A program made the translations under genes and the position numbers. A stretch of DNA of 64,000 nucleotides, taken from positions 1-64,000 of the forward strand of contig JANXCH010000023.1 in NCBI GenBank assembly GCA_025060295.1. Direction: 5' to 3'. This DNA is from Dehalococcoidia bacterium. Lineage in GTDB: Bacteria; Chloroflexota; Dehalococcoidia; Lucifugimonadales; HRBIN23. Under the pieces are notes generated by a model, which saw nothing but the letters and a program-made list of their open reading frames with translations, did no database searches and was not told the origin of the DNA. Position 1 is the first letter of the stretch, and each line of letters opens with the position of its first letter. Below, one piece after another: positions 8,784 to 19,000 of this stretch.

Positions 8784-10075
8784 TTTGGATGGAGCAGAAG
8801 GCCCTGCTGGCACTGGGGGTCTTGGCTCTGACGTATGTGGGCATCATGTTCACCCGCCTGCCCCATACCAATCTGGATCGCCCGGCAGCTGCCCTTGTGG
8901 GTGGGGTGCTCATGGTGCTGCTGGGGGTGTTAACCTTTGACGAGGCGGCCCAGGCCATTGATGTGCATACCATTGCTCTGCTGTTGGGGATGATGCTCCT
9001 AGTGGGGGTGTTGCAGAGGGCGGGGTTTTTCACTTTACTGGCGGGCTACACCCTTTCTTTGGGGAGCACCCCGTTGCGCCTTCTGGCGGTGGTCATTTTG
9101 GCGACGGGGGTGGGCAGCGCCTTTCTGGTGAACGATGTGGTGGTGCTGTTGTTCACGCCTGTGGTTGTCCAAGCCTGTCGGGCGTTGGGGGTCAACCCCG
9201 TGCCCTACCTTATCGCCGAGGCCATGGCGTCCAATATCGGCTCGACGGCGACCATTGTGGGCAATCCCCAGAATATGCTGATCGGGGTAGCGTCGGGCAT
9301 CCCCTTCGGGCGGTTTTTTGTTCTCTTGGCGCCTGTGGCCGTGCTGTCGGGGGTGGTGCTATTTGTTGTGGTGTGGGCCTTTTACCGAAAGAGTTTGCGG
9401 TTGGGGGTGGGGAGCGATGGTGTGGCGGGGCGTGCCCTTGCGGTGGCGGCGGGGCACGCCTTTCCCGCAGAGGCGCATCGCCTTTTGTGGCGGTCGGTGC
9501 CGATCCTGTTGGCCACCATTGCCGGCTTCTTTTTGAGCACGACTTTGGGCATCGGGGTGCACACGGTGGCTTTGGTGGGAGGAACGGCGGCTGTGGTGGT
9601 CAGCGGGGTGCGCCCCTCCCAGGTCATCCAAAGCGTGGACTGGACTCTGTTGGTGTTTTTTGCGGGGCTGTTTGTGGTCATCGGCGGTGCGCAAAAGGCG
9701 GGCCTGTTGGAGGTGTTCTTGGAACGCCTGGCGTTGGAGCCTAACCTCACCGGCATCGTCTCGGTGCACCTCGTGAGCACGGTGGTGTCGCAAATTGTGA
9801 GCAATGTGCCCCTGACGATGCTGGCTATCCCTCTGTTGAAGCCTGTGGGGGGGGAAGTATTGTGGCTCTCGCTGGCGGCGGGGTCCACTTTGGGCGGCAA
9901 TGCCACGCTCATCGGAGCGGTGGCCAACATCATCGTGGCGGAGGTGGCGGCACGGGACGGGGCCATTATGGGCTGGTGGGAGTTCACGAAGGTGGGGTTA
10001 GTGGTTACTGTTCTGACGGTCGGGCTGTCTATGGGCATCCTGGCTTTGGAATGGTATCTGGGTCTTGTGGGATGA
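8780..10075 (+). CDS. ArsB/NhaD/CitM-like (ion transporter superfamily) permease
   Basis: 431 residues with about 11-12 membrane helices and the two inverted repeats of the ion-transporter superfamily. Each repeat carries its Asn/Thr-Gly signature: SNIGSTATIVGNPQNMLIG (about 155-172) and LGGNATLIGAVANIIVAE (about 370-387). The N-terminus, with VHTIALLLGMMLLV, resembles ArsB arsenite and SLC13-like anion permeases. No arsR or arsC is nearby, so arsenite is only one possibility beside dicarboxylates, sulfate or sodium/proton exchange. Start ATG 8780 overlaps the previous stop in an ATGA arrangement; an in-frame ATG at 8789 is an alternative. Confidence 0.82.
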   Translation: MIWMEQKALLALGVLALTYVGIMFTRLPHTNLDRPAAALVGGVLMVLLGVLTFDEAAQAIDVHTIALLLGMMLLVGVLQRAGFFTLLAGYTLSLGSTPLRLLAVVILATGVGSAFLVNDVVVLLFTPVVVQACRALGVNPVPYLIAEAMASNIGSTATIVGNPQNMLIGVASGIPFGRFFVLLAPVAVLSGVVLFVVVWAFYRKSLRLGVGSDGVAGRALAVAAGHAFPAEAHRLLWRSVPILLATIAGFFLSTTLGIGVHTVALVGGTAAVVVSGVRPSQVIQSVDWTLLVFFAGLFVVIGGAQKAGLLEVFLERLALEPNLTGIVSVHLVSTVVSQIVSNVPLTMLAIPLLKPVGGEVLWLSLAAGSTLGGNATLIGAVANIIVAEVAARDGAIMGWWEFTKVGLVVTVLTVGLSMGILALEWYLGLVG

Positions 10076-10093
10076 CGCAGCGGGGGATGGGCG

Positions 10094-10822
10094 ATGGAGA
10101 TTGTGCCCGGCGTGCACCTATTGCCCGGCAAGGTGGGGTGTAATGTGTATGTTCTGGTGGGGGAGGGTGGTCTGGTGCTGGTGGATAGTGGGTTGCCCTG
10201 GGGGGCGTCTCGCATCCTGAAAGGTTTGGATGGGTTGGGGTATTCCCCCCAGGCCGTGCGCGCCATCCTGTTGACCCACGGCCATCCCGACCACTATGGG
10301 GGGGCCTACACCCTGCAGCAGGAAACTGGGGCGCGGGTCTATATGCACCGGGCGGATACTATCCCCACCCGCAGGGGGGATGTGGTGCCACGTTTTTATC
10401 CCATCCCTGGTGCGCCCCGACCAGTGGTGGACGGCTTTGTGGAGGAGGGGCAGGTGCTCCCTGTGTTGGGGGGGTTGCGGGTGCTTCACACCCCCGGCCA
10501 CACGCCGGGGAGCGTCTGCTTCCTGCTGGAAAGATATGCCCTGCTGTTCACAGGAGATACGCTGCTCACGGTAGGCAGGCGTTTGGCCCGCCCCCTTCCC
10601 ATGCACGAGCCTGCGGTCTATATGCAGTCGCTGGAACGGTTGGCGCTCCTGGCGTTTGAGAGAGTGTGTCCTGGGCATGGGCGTCCTTTGCTGGAGCAGG
10701 CGGATGAGAGGCTACGGGGTTTGGTGGCAGCGGTGCGGAACAGGGGCAGACCGGGGTGGAGACGCTGGGTGAAGTGGGTGGGGATGCTGGCGGGGTTGGG
10801 CGAGGAGAAGCACCACCGGTAA
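10094..10822 (+). CDS. Metallo-beta-lactamase-fold hydrolase (glyoxalase II-like)
   Basis: 242 residues. The zinc motif is THGHPDH at about residues 61-67 (HxHxDH), followed by HTPGHTPGS (about 136-144), the metal-bridging FTGDTL (about 156-161) and a late CPGHG (about 194-198). These are the complete ligands of a dinuclear metallo-beta-lactamase-fold enzyme. Beta-lactamase activity is not implied: most such bacterial proteins act on thioesters, lactones or phosphoesters. It is the last gene of the DMT/VOC/permease run, 18 nt after the permease. The VOC protein and this enzyme together recall a glyoxalase I/II pair, which is suggestive only. The C-terminus is Arg/Gly/Trp-rich. Confidence 0.85.
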   Translation: MEIVPGVHLLPGKVGCNVYVLVGEGGLVLVDSGLPWGASRILKGLDGLGYSPQAVRAILLTHGHPDHYGGAYTLQQETGARVYMHRADTIPTRRGDVVPRFYPIPGAPRPVVDGFVEEGQVLPVLGGLRVLHTPGHTPGSVCFLLERYALLFTGDTLLTVGRRLARPLPMHEPAVYMQSLERLALLAFERVCPGHGRPLLEQADERLRGLVAAVRNRGRPGWRRWVKWVGMLAGLGEEKHHR

Positions 10823-10833
10823 AGCGGGTGGGT

Positions 10834-10887
10834 GTAACAAAAGGGCAAAACCCCTGAAATCCCTGCGAAACACCCCCGAGGGATGCT
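10834..10887 (+). promoter_or_regulatory. Four-box GlnR-like operator and -10 element of amt-PII
   Basis: Four pentamers at exact 11-bp pitch: GTAAC (10834), GCAAA (10845), GAAAT (10856) and GAAAC (10867). They match the published actinobacterial GlnR pattern GTnAC-N6-GnAAC repeated twice. A -10-like GATGCT starts 11 nt after the last box (10882-10887), so the last two boxes would cover the -35 region. The amt ATG lies 36 nt further on. Confidence 0.72.
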
Positions 10888-10923
10888 ATTTGTGAAAAAC
10901 ATCCCAAGATGGGGGAGGGAGTT

Positions 10924-12559
<1,636 letters not shown>

Positions 12560-12578
12560 CAGACCCCTTCGGCGAGCG

Positions 12579-12606
12579 CTCCCCCCGCCTGTGCAGGCGG
12601 GGGGAG
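12579..12606 (+). terminator. GC-rich hairpin after the amt-PII operon
   Basis: A perfect 12-bp stem, CTCCCCCCGCCT pairing with AGGCGGGGGGAG, closes a 4-nt GTGC loop. Only a short run (GTGCTTTAGG) follows rather than a clear U-tract, so it may be a terminator or a transcript-stabilising/attenuating hairpin. It separates PII from the next operator. Confidence 0.5.
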
Positions 12607-12641
12607 GTGCTTTAGGAAGGGCGCTGGGGGGCGCAAGGGTT

Positions 12642-12695
12642 GTTACAGCCCTGTAGCACCCTGGTAACATTTGTGAAATATGGTGCGAGCATGCT
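12642..12695 (+). promoter_or_regulatory. Four-box GlnR-like operator and -10 element of the 31-aa gene
   Basis: Pentamers GTTAC (12642), GTAGC (12653), GTAAC (12664) and GAAAT (12675) are separated by exactly 6 nt each. CATGCT starts 11 nt after the last box (12690-12695), the same geometry as upstream of amt and glnA. A transcript start near 12702 would leave a leader of about 29 nt before the microprotein ATG. Confidence 0.72.
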
Positions 12696-12730
12696 GAGGG
12701 TGGTATCACACCTATCTCAAGGAGGCGCAG

Positions 12731-12826
12731 ATGTCTGTGGAGACGGTTGTCGGCCTGGTGAGTTTTCTGGGCATGGTGGGGCTGTGGGTGGCCCTGCCCA
12801 TTCGCCTGCGGCGTGCCCAGGGATAG
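12731..12826 (+). CDS. 31-residue single-pass membrane microprotein between PII and glnA
   Basis: ATG 12731 to TAG 12826 encodes MSVETVVGLVSFLG followed by a hydrophobic helix (about residues 6-24) ending in a positive Arg-rich tail (RLRRAQG). An AAGGAGG ribosome binding site sits 5 nt before the ATG. Its own four-box nitrogen operator lies upstream (12642-12679) and a second one directly follows its stop codon (12832), upstream of glnA. The positive-inside rule predicts a cytoplasmic C-terminus. It is too short for family recognition; possible roles are a small partner of Amt, GS membrane association, or a leader peptide linked to glnA expression. The strong SD, membrane-like composition and placement support a real gene, but no homolog could be checked. 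Confidence 0.6.
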   Translation: MSVETVVGLVSFLGMVGLWVALPIRLRRAQG

Positions 12827-12831
12827 GGCCC

Positions 12832-12885
12832 GTAACACGGCTGTAACTTTTCGGTAACACCCCTGAAACCTACAGGCGTTAGCCT
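12832..12885 (+). promoter_or_regulatory. Four-box GlnR-like operator and -10 element of glnA
   Basis: The best of the three arrays: GTAAC (12832), GTAAC (12843), GTAAC (12854) and GAAAC (12865), each separated by 6 nt. TAGCCT starts 11 nt after the last box (12880-12885). Start of transcription near 12892 would give a leader of about 23 nt before glnA. Confidence 0.75.
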
Positions 12886-12914
12886 GTGAAAAAGAGAACA
12901 AATAAGGAGAGGCT

Positions 12915-14399
12915 ATGACGACCACAGTTGGTGCCGGCTCTCCCACGGGGCGGCGGCCCACAACCCCTGCCGAGGTGGTGCGCTTTGCGCGGGAGCGCGG
13001 GATCCAGATGGTGGATCTGAAGTTCTGCGACCTCCCCGGCACTATGCAACACCTCACTATCCCCGTGGAGGAACTGACGGAGAAACTGTTCACCGAGGGG
13101 ACGGGGTTCGACGGCTCCAGCATTCGGGGCTTCCAAGCCATCCACGAGAGCGACATGCTCCTGGTGCCGGATCCCACCACCGCTGCTATAGACCCCTTTT
13201 TCACCATTCCCACTCTCTCCCTCATCTGCAATGTGGTGGACCCCCACGGGGGCGGATGGAACCGCCCCACCCCTTACTCCCGCGACCCCAGGTATGTGGC
13301 CCAGAAGGCCGAAGCCTACCTGAAGCGCAGCGGCCTGGCCGACACCAGTTACTGGGGGCCGGAACTGGAGTTCTTCATCTTTGACAGCGTCCGCTTCGAC
13401 CAGAACGCCCACTCGGGCTTCTACGAGGTGCAGTCGGACGAGGGCATCTGGAACAGCGGGAAGGAGCGGGACCTGCGTGGCAACCTCAACCTGGCCTATC
13501 GCCCCCGCCACAAGGAGGGCTACTTCCCCGCTCCCCCCACCGATACTTTCCAAGACCTGCGTTCGGAGATCTCCTTGAAACTGGCGGGATTCGGCATCCA
13601 GGTGGAGAAGCACCACCACGAGGTGGCCACCGCCGGGCAGGGGGAGGTGGACTTCCGCTACGACACTCTGGTGCGCACTGCCGACAATGTGCTGGTCTAC
13701 AAGTACATCGTCAAGAATGTGGCACGCGCCCACGGGAAGGTGGCTACCTTTATGCCTAAGCCGTTGTTCGGAGACAACGGCTCGGGTATGCACACCCACC
13801 AGTCCCTCTGGCGCAACGGGGTCAACCTGTTCGCTGGGGAGGGGTATGCGGGCCTCTCCCAACTGGCCCTGTGGTATATTGGGGGCTTGCTGAAGCACGC
13901 CCCGGCGCTGCTAGCCATCTGCGCCCCCACCACCAACTCCTATCGCCGTTTGGTGCCCGGGTTCGAGGCCCCTGTCAACTTGGTCTATTCCATGCGCAAC
14001 CGCAGCGCTTGCGCCCGTATCCCCGTGTACTACGATAAGCCCGAGGCCAAGCGGGTGGAGTTCCGCTGTCCCGACCCCTCCTGCAACCCCTACCTGGCCT
14101 TCGCGGCGATGCTCATGGCGGGGCTGGACGGCATCCGCAATCGCATAGACCCGGGAGAGCCTGTGGATAAGGACATTTACGCCCTCCCGCCCGAGGAGGC
14201 GGCCAAGATTCGTCAGGTGCCCGGCAGCCTGGACGAGGCCATCAAGGCGCTGGAGGAGGACCACGAGTTCCTCCTGCAAGGTGGGGTGTTCACCGAGGAC
14301 CTGCTGGAGACCTGGATTCGCTACAAGCGGGAGAGGGAGATAGACCCGGTGCGCCTGCGCCCCCACCCGTACGAGTTCTTCCTGTATCTGGACGCCTAG
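12915..14399 (+). CDS. glnA: Glutamine synthetase, type I (first copy)
   Basis: 494 residues. It makes glutamine from glutamate, ammonia and ATP, acting as a dodecamer in the cytoplasm. Landmarks are [11 protein letters not shown] (about 58-68), the metal ligand region [38 protein letters not shown] (latch/His metal site), [13 protein letters not shown] (Glu flap) and the C-terminal [16 protein letters not shown]. The last is the segment that carries the adenylylated Tyr (397 in E. coli), and here the Tyr is kept, so GSI-beta-type covalent control is possible although no glnE is in the window. ATG 12915 follows AAGGAGAGG. Expression is probably nitrogen-controlled through the four-box array just upstream. 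Confidence 0.95.
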   Translation: MTTTVGAGSPTGRRPTTPAEVVRFARERGIQMVDLKFCDLPGTMQHLTIPVEELTEKLFTEGTGFDGSSIRGFQAIHESDMLLVPDPTTAAIDPFFTIPTLSLICNVVDPHGGGWNRPTPYSRDPRYVAQKAEAYLKRSGLADTSYWGPELEFFIFDSVRFDQNAHSGFYEVQSDEGIWNSGKERDLRGNLNLAYRPRHKEGYFPAPPTDTFQDLRSEISLKLAGFGIQVEKHHHEVATAGQGEVDFRYDTLVRTADNVLVYKYIVKNVARAHGKVATFMPKPLFGDNGSGMHTHQSLWRNGVNLFAGEGYAGLSQLALWYIGGLLKHAPALLAICAPTTNSYRRLVPGFEAPVNLVYSMRNRSACARIPVYYDKPEAKRVEFRCPDPSCNPYLAFAAMLMAGLDGIRNRIDPGEPVDKDIYALPPEEAAKIRQVPGSLDEAIKALEEDHEFLLQGGVFTEDLLETWIRYKREREIDPVRLRPHPYEFFLYLDA

Positions 14400-14409
14400 A
14401 GGCGTATGC

Positions 14410-14453
14410 GGGGTGCACGGTGCACGCCAGCCCGTGCCCCCCCTTCTTTTCTG
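14410..14453 (+). terminator. Probable rho-independent terminator after first glnA
   Basis: GGGG-GCACGG pairs with CCGTGC-CCCC (one bulged T, 11-nt loop) and is followed by CCCTTCTTTTCT. It lies 10 nt after the glnA stop, separating glnA from the promoter of the second glutamine synthetase gene. Confidence 0.45.
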
Positions 14454-14510
14454 ACAGTCCCCTCTGCTCTTTTTCGGAGCAGGGACGCACAGGCGATGGG
14501 GGCCTGCCCC

Positions 14511-14539
14511 TTGACAGGGGCAGGCCAAAAGGATATAGT
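14511..14539 (+). promoter_or_regulatory. Consensus sigma70-type promoter of second glutamine synthetase
   Basis: A perfect -35 TTGACA (14511-14516), a 17-nt spacer and -10 TATAGT (14534-14539). No four-box nitrogen operator is seen here, so this gene is probably expressed independently of the regulon that controls the first glnA. Confidence 0.72.
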
Positions 14540-14595
14540 AAACTGATATTGTTCTGGTTTTCACAACCCCTGCGGGGCTCGGGGAAGGAGGGGGG

Positions 14596-15933
14596 ATGGT
14601 ATCCCCCAGGAACGACACCGCTATCCAATATGTGCTGCACCAGGCCAGGGAGCAGGACATCAAGTTCATCCGCCTCTGGTTTCCTGATATCCTGGGCCAT
14701 CTGAAAGGCATGGCCATCACGGTAGAGGAGCTGGAGGACGCCCTCACACGGGGCGTGGGCTTTGACGGCTCGTCCATTGAAGGGTTCGCTCGGGTGGACG
14801 AGTCGGACATGATCGCCTTGCCCGACCCCACCACTTTTCGCATCCTCCCGTGGCGCCCCCGGGAAAAAGGGGTGGCACGTCTTTTCTGCGATATCCTTAC
14901 TCCCGACGGACGCCCCTTTGAGGGCGATCCCCGCTATGTGCTGAAGCGGAACCTGGAGCGGGCCGCCCGCCTGGGGTACACCTTCTATGTGGGGCCGGAA
15001 CTGGAGTTCTTCTACTTGACATCCAGCGAGCGCCCCGAACCCCTGGACCAGGGGGGCTACTTTGAGCAAACCCCTGCCGATGAGGCCACCGACCTGCGCC
15101 GGGACACGGTGCTCACCCTGGCCGAGATGGGCATCCCCGTCAAGCACTCCCACCACGAGGGGGCGCCCGGCCAGCACGAGATAGACTTCCAATATACCGA
15201 TGCCCTGAGCATGGCCGACAACCTGATGACCGCTCGCTTGGTCATCAAGGAGGTGGCCCTTCGGCACGGCGTCTACGCCACTTTTATGCCCAAGCCCTTC
15301 TACGGCGTCAACGGCTCGGGCATGCACACCAATGTCTCCCTGTTCCGAGGCGACCGCAACGCCTTCTACGACCCTCAAGACCCCCTGAAAATCTCCGGGC
15401 TGGCGAAGGCCTTCGTCGCCGGCCTTCTGCGCCACGCCCGGGAGATCACGCTGGTTACCAATCAGTGGGTGAACTCTTATAAGCGCCTGGTGCCCGGCCA
15501 TGAGGCACCCGTCTACATCACCTGGGCACCCATCAACCGCTCGGACCTCATTCGCATCCCCGCCTTCAAGGGGCGGGAGGATGCCGTGCGCATTGAATAC
15601 CGCGCCCCCGACCCCGCCTGTAACCCCTACTTGGCCTTCGCAGTCATCCTGGCAGCTGGCCTGGAGGGGGTGGAGAAGGAGTATCCTTTGCCCCCTCCCG
15701 TGGAGGAGAATGTGTTCGCCCTCTCCGATGCCGAGCGCCAGGCCCGGGGCATCCTCCCCTTGCCCACCAGTTTGTGGGAGGCCATTCAGTTTGCCCAGAA
15801 CAGCGACCTCTTGCGCCGCGCCCTGGGCGAGCATGTGTTCACCAGCCTCCTGCGCAACAAGATGATTGAGTGGGAGCGCTTCCGCGCCCAGGTTACCGAC
15901 TACGAAGTCAAGCGCTACCTCCCCTTGCTCTGA
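14596..15933 (+). CDS. glnA: Glutamine synthetase, type I (second copy)
   Basis: 445 residues, shorter than the first copy and of the more GSI-alpha-like kind. Motifs: IRLWFPDILGHLKGMAI, VGFDGSSIEGFARVDESDM, FYVGPELEFFYL, HSHHEGAPGQHEIDFQY, NGSGMHTNVSLF, NSYKRLVPGHEAPVYI and EYRAPDPACNPYLAF. The adenylylation segment is replaced by VFALSDAERQARGI, without the Tyr context, so adenylylation is unlikely. The C-terminus ends in WERFRAQVTDYEVKRYL, which carries the Arg/Glu pattern used for feedback control in GSI-alpha enzymes. ATG 14596 follows GGAGGGGGG. It could be the housekeeping GS or act on a related substrate such as a polyamine; the active-site residues look fully GS-like. Confidence 0.92.
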   Translation: MVSPRNDTAIQYVLHQAREQDIKFIRLWFPDILGHLKGMAITVEELEDALTRGVGFDGSSIEGFARVDESDMIALPDPTTFRILPWRPREKGVARLFCDILTPDGRPFEGDPRYVLKRNLERAARLGYTFYVGPELEFFYLTSSERPEPLDQGGYFEQTPADEATDLRRDTVLTLAEMGIPVKHSHHEGAPGQHEIDFQYTDALSMADNLMTARLVIKEVALRHGVYATFMPKPFYGVNGSGMHTNVSLFRGDRNAFYDPQDPLKISGLAKAFVAGLLRHAREITLVTNQWVNSYKRLVPGHEAPVYITWAPINRSDLIRIPAFKGREDAVRIEYRAPDPACNPYLAFAVILAAGLEGVEKEYPLPPPVEENVFALSDAERQARGILPLPTSLWEAIQFAQNSDLLRRALGEHVFTSLLRNKMIEWERFRAQVTDYEVKRYLPLL

Positions 15934-15966
15934 AGCGGTGCCGGAGCCAGTAGGATGTCCCCTCTC

Positions 15967-15995
15967 TTGCCAACGATGAAGTCCACAAGTAGACT
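15967..15995 (+). promoter_or_regulatory. Candidate promoter of gltB
   Basis: TTGCCA (15967-15972), a 17-nt spacer and TAGACT (15990-15995). gltB starts 46 nt further downstream. No four-box nitrogen array is visible in the 107-nt intergenic region. Confidence 0.5.
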
Positions 15996-16040
15996 TGGAA
16001 ATCTCACGGGATCGCTGTGGGGCCCGTCTAGGAGGCGGCT

Positions 16041-19000
16041 ATGGTAACTTCAGTGTGTGCACCCCTGTATCGCCCCGAGCACGAGCGGGACGGCTGTGGT
16101 GTGGGCTTTGTGGCTCATGTGGAGGGGCGAAAGTCCCACGCCATCGTCCAGATGGCCTTGCAGGCCGTCGTGAACCTCACTCACCGGGGTGCTGTGTCAG
16201 CCGATGGCAAGTCGGGGGACGGGGCGGGCATCCTGACCCAAATACCCCTACCCCTATTCAATCGTCTGCTGCGCCCTCTGGGTGTGCAGGCGGAGCAGGA
16301 CGGCGATCTCGGGGTGGGGATGCTGTTCCTCCCCCCCCAAAACTCCCAGGCGGCGCGCAACCTGGTGGAGGCGTGCCTGAAGGGCGTGGGGTTGCAGGTC
16401 GCTTTGTGGCGTCCCGTGCCCACCGACCCCTCCGCCCTGGGGGAAAAGGCCCTGGCTACCAAACCTGACATCTGGCAGGCCCTCGTCCTGCGCCCGCGCG
16501 GGATGGACTTCACAGCCTTCGCCCGTGCCCTGTATCTGGCCCGGAAGGAGGCCGAACGCCTGGCCCAGCAGCAGGGGCTGAAGGGCTTTTACATCCCCTC
16601 CTTCTCCAACCGCACGGTTGTCTACAAGGGGCTGATGGTGGCGCCCCAGCTGAGCAAGTTCTACTTGGATCTGCAGGACCCCGACTTCCAATCCGCCCTG
16701 GCGGTGTTCCACCAGCGCTACAGCACCAACACCTTCCCCACGTGGTTTTTGGCCCAGCCCTTCCGCTTCCTGGCCCACAACGGAGAAATCAACACCCTGA
16801 TGGGCAACCGCAACTGGGTGCGGGCCAAGGAGCCCGAACTCTCCTGCAAGGTGTGGGGGGAGGAGGTGCGCCGCCTGGTGCCAATCATTCAGGAGGGCGG
16901 CTCCGACTCGGCCCAATTGGACAACGTGCTCGAGGCTTTGGTGCTCTCCGGGCGGGGTGTGCTCCATAGCATGGCCATGCTGGTGCCCGAGGCGTGGGAG
17001 AATATGCCCCACCTGGATCCCGCCTGGCGCGCCTTTTACGAGTATCACGCCTGCTTGATGGAGCCCTGGGACGGGCCGGCCGCCCTAGCTTTTACGGATG
17101 GGGTGGTGGTGGGCGCTGCGCTGGACCGCAACGGGCTGCGCCCCGCCCGCTACCAGGTTACCTACGACGGTCTGGTGGTCATGGCCTCCGAGGTGGGGGT
17201 GCTGGATATCCCCGAGGAGTCCATCGTGGAGAAGGGGCGTCTGGGGCCGGGGCAGATGTTGGCCGTGGACACCGCCACCCAGCGCCTCTTGAAGAACCAG
17301 GAGATCAAGGACGCTTTGTCCCAGGCCCAGCCCTACGGGGAGTGGGTACGGCGGCATCTGGTCTCTTTGCCCCAAACCGTCAAAGACCTGGGCTTGAGCC
17401 CCGTTACTCCCTCACGCCCCGACCTGCGCCTGGAGCGGGCCTTTGGCTACACCAGCGAAGAGGTGAACCTGGTGCTGGAGCCGATGGCCGCCAACGCCCA
17501 AGAGCCTACAGGCTCCATGGGGGACGATACCCCCTTGGCGGTGCTGGCCACGAAGCCCCGCCTGCTGTACTCCTACTTCAAGCAGAAGTTTGCCCAGGTT
17601 ACCAACCCGCCCATTGACCCCTTGCGGGAGCAGATCGTGATGGCCCTGCATACATACCTGGGCCCCCGCAGGAGTTTCCTGGAGGAGGACCCCGAGGCCG
17701 CCCACCTTTTGTTCCACCCGAGCCCCATCCTCCTAGACCATGAACTGGAGGCCATTCGCCGCCACCCCGACCCGGCGTTCCGCGCTGTTACCATCCCGTG
17801 TCTTTTCCCCGTGCAGGCGGGGGTGGACGGCTTGGAGCCGGCCCTACGCGAGGTGTGCCGGCGTGCTGTGGAGGCGGTGGACAGCGGGGCGGGCATCCTT
17901 ATTCTGTCCGATAAGGGTGTCAACGAGGCCTACGCTCCCATCCCCATGCTGATGGCCGTGGGGGCGGTGCACCACGAACTGATTCGGCGCGGGCGGCGGA
18001 TGCGCTGCTCCATCGTGGCGGAGACGGGGGAGGCGCGGGAGATGCACCACATCGCCTGCCTGCTGGGCTACGGGGCACAGGCGGTCAACCCCTATCTGGC
18101 CTTTGCGGCCCTGCGCCACATCGTGGAGGACGCCCATACCCCTATCCCTGATCTCACTCTGGAGAAGGCCCTGGCCAACTACAAGAAGACCCTGGAGAAG
18201 CAGGTCCTCAAGATCATGTCCAAGATGGGCATTAGCGCCGTGGCCTCCTACTGCGGTGCCCAGATTTTTGAGGCTATCGGCATTGGCGACGAGGTGCTGG
18301 AGTTCTGCTTCGCGGGCACCGAGTCCCGCGTGGGGGGCGTGGGCTTTCGGGAGATCGCCGCCGAGGTGTTGGAGCGCCACCAGCGGGCTTTCCGTGAGGA
18401 GGCCAAACTCCTGGACGATTACGGCTATTACCGCTTCCGCAAGGGGGGCGAGCCCCACGGCTACAACCCCTTCATGGTGCGGGCGTTGCATAAGTTCACC
18501 ATGGAGGGCGTCCCCAACGCTTATCAGGAGTTCGTGAGGGAGGTGCGCTCCCTTCCCCCATTGGCCCTGCGGGATCTGCTCACCTTCCGCCCCTTGGGGA
18601 GCCCCGTGCCTCTGGAGGAGGTGGAGCCCGCTAGCGAAATTGTCAAGCGCTTTACCACCGCATCCATGTCGTTGGGGGCCTTGTCGCCCGAGGCTCACGA
18701 GGTGTTGGCCATCGCCACCAACCGTATCGGAGCGCGGGCCAACACGGGTGAGGGGGGCGAGGAGCAGAGGCGTTTCCGCGAACGGCGCAACGGCGATAAC
18801 CCCAACTGTGCTATCAAGCAGGTGGCCTCGGGACGGTTTGGTGTTACCCCCGAATACCTGGCCATGGCCGACGAGCTGGAGATCAAGATGGCGCAAGGCT
18901 CCAAGCCGGGCGAGGGGGGCCAACTGCCCGGCCACAAAGTGGTGGCCCACATCGCCGCCATCCGCTACACCCAGGTGGGGGTGCCCCTCATCTCGCCTCC

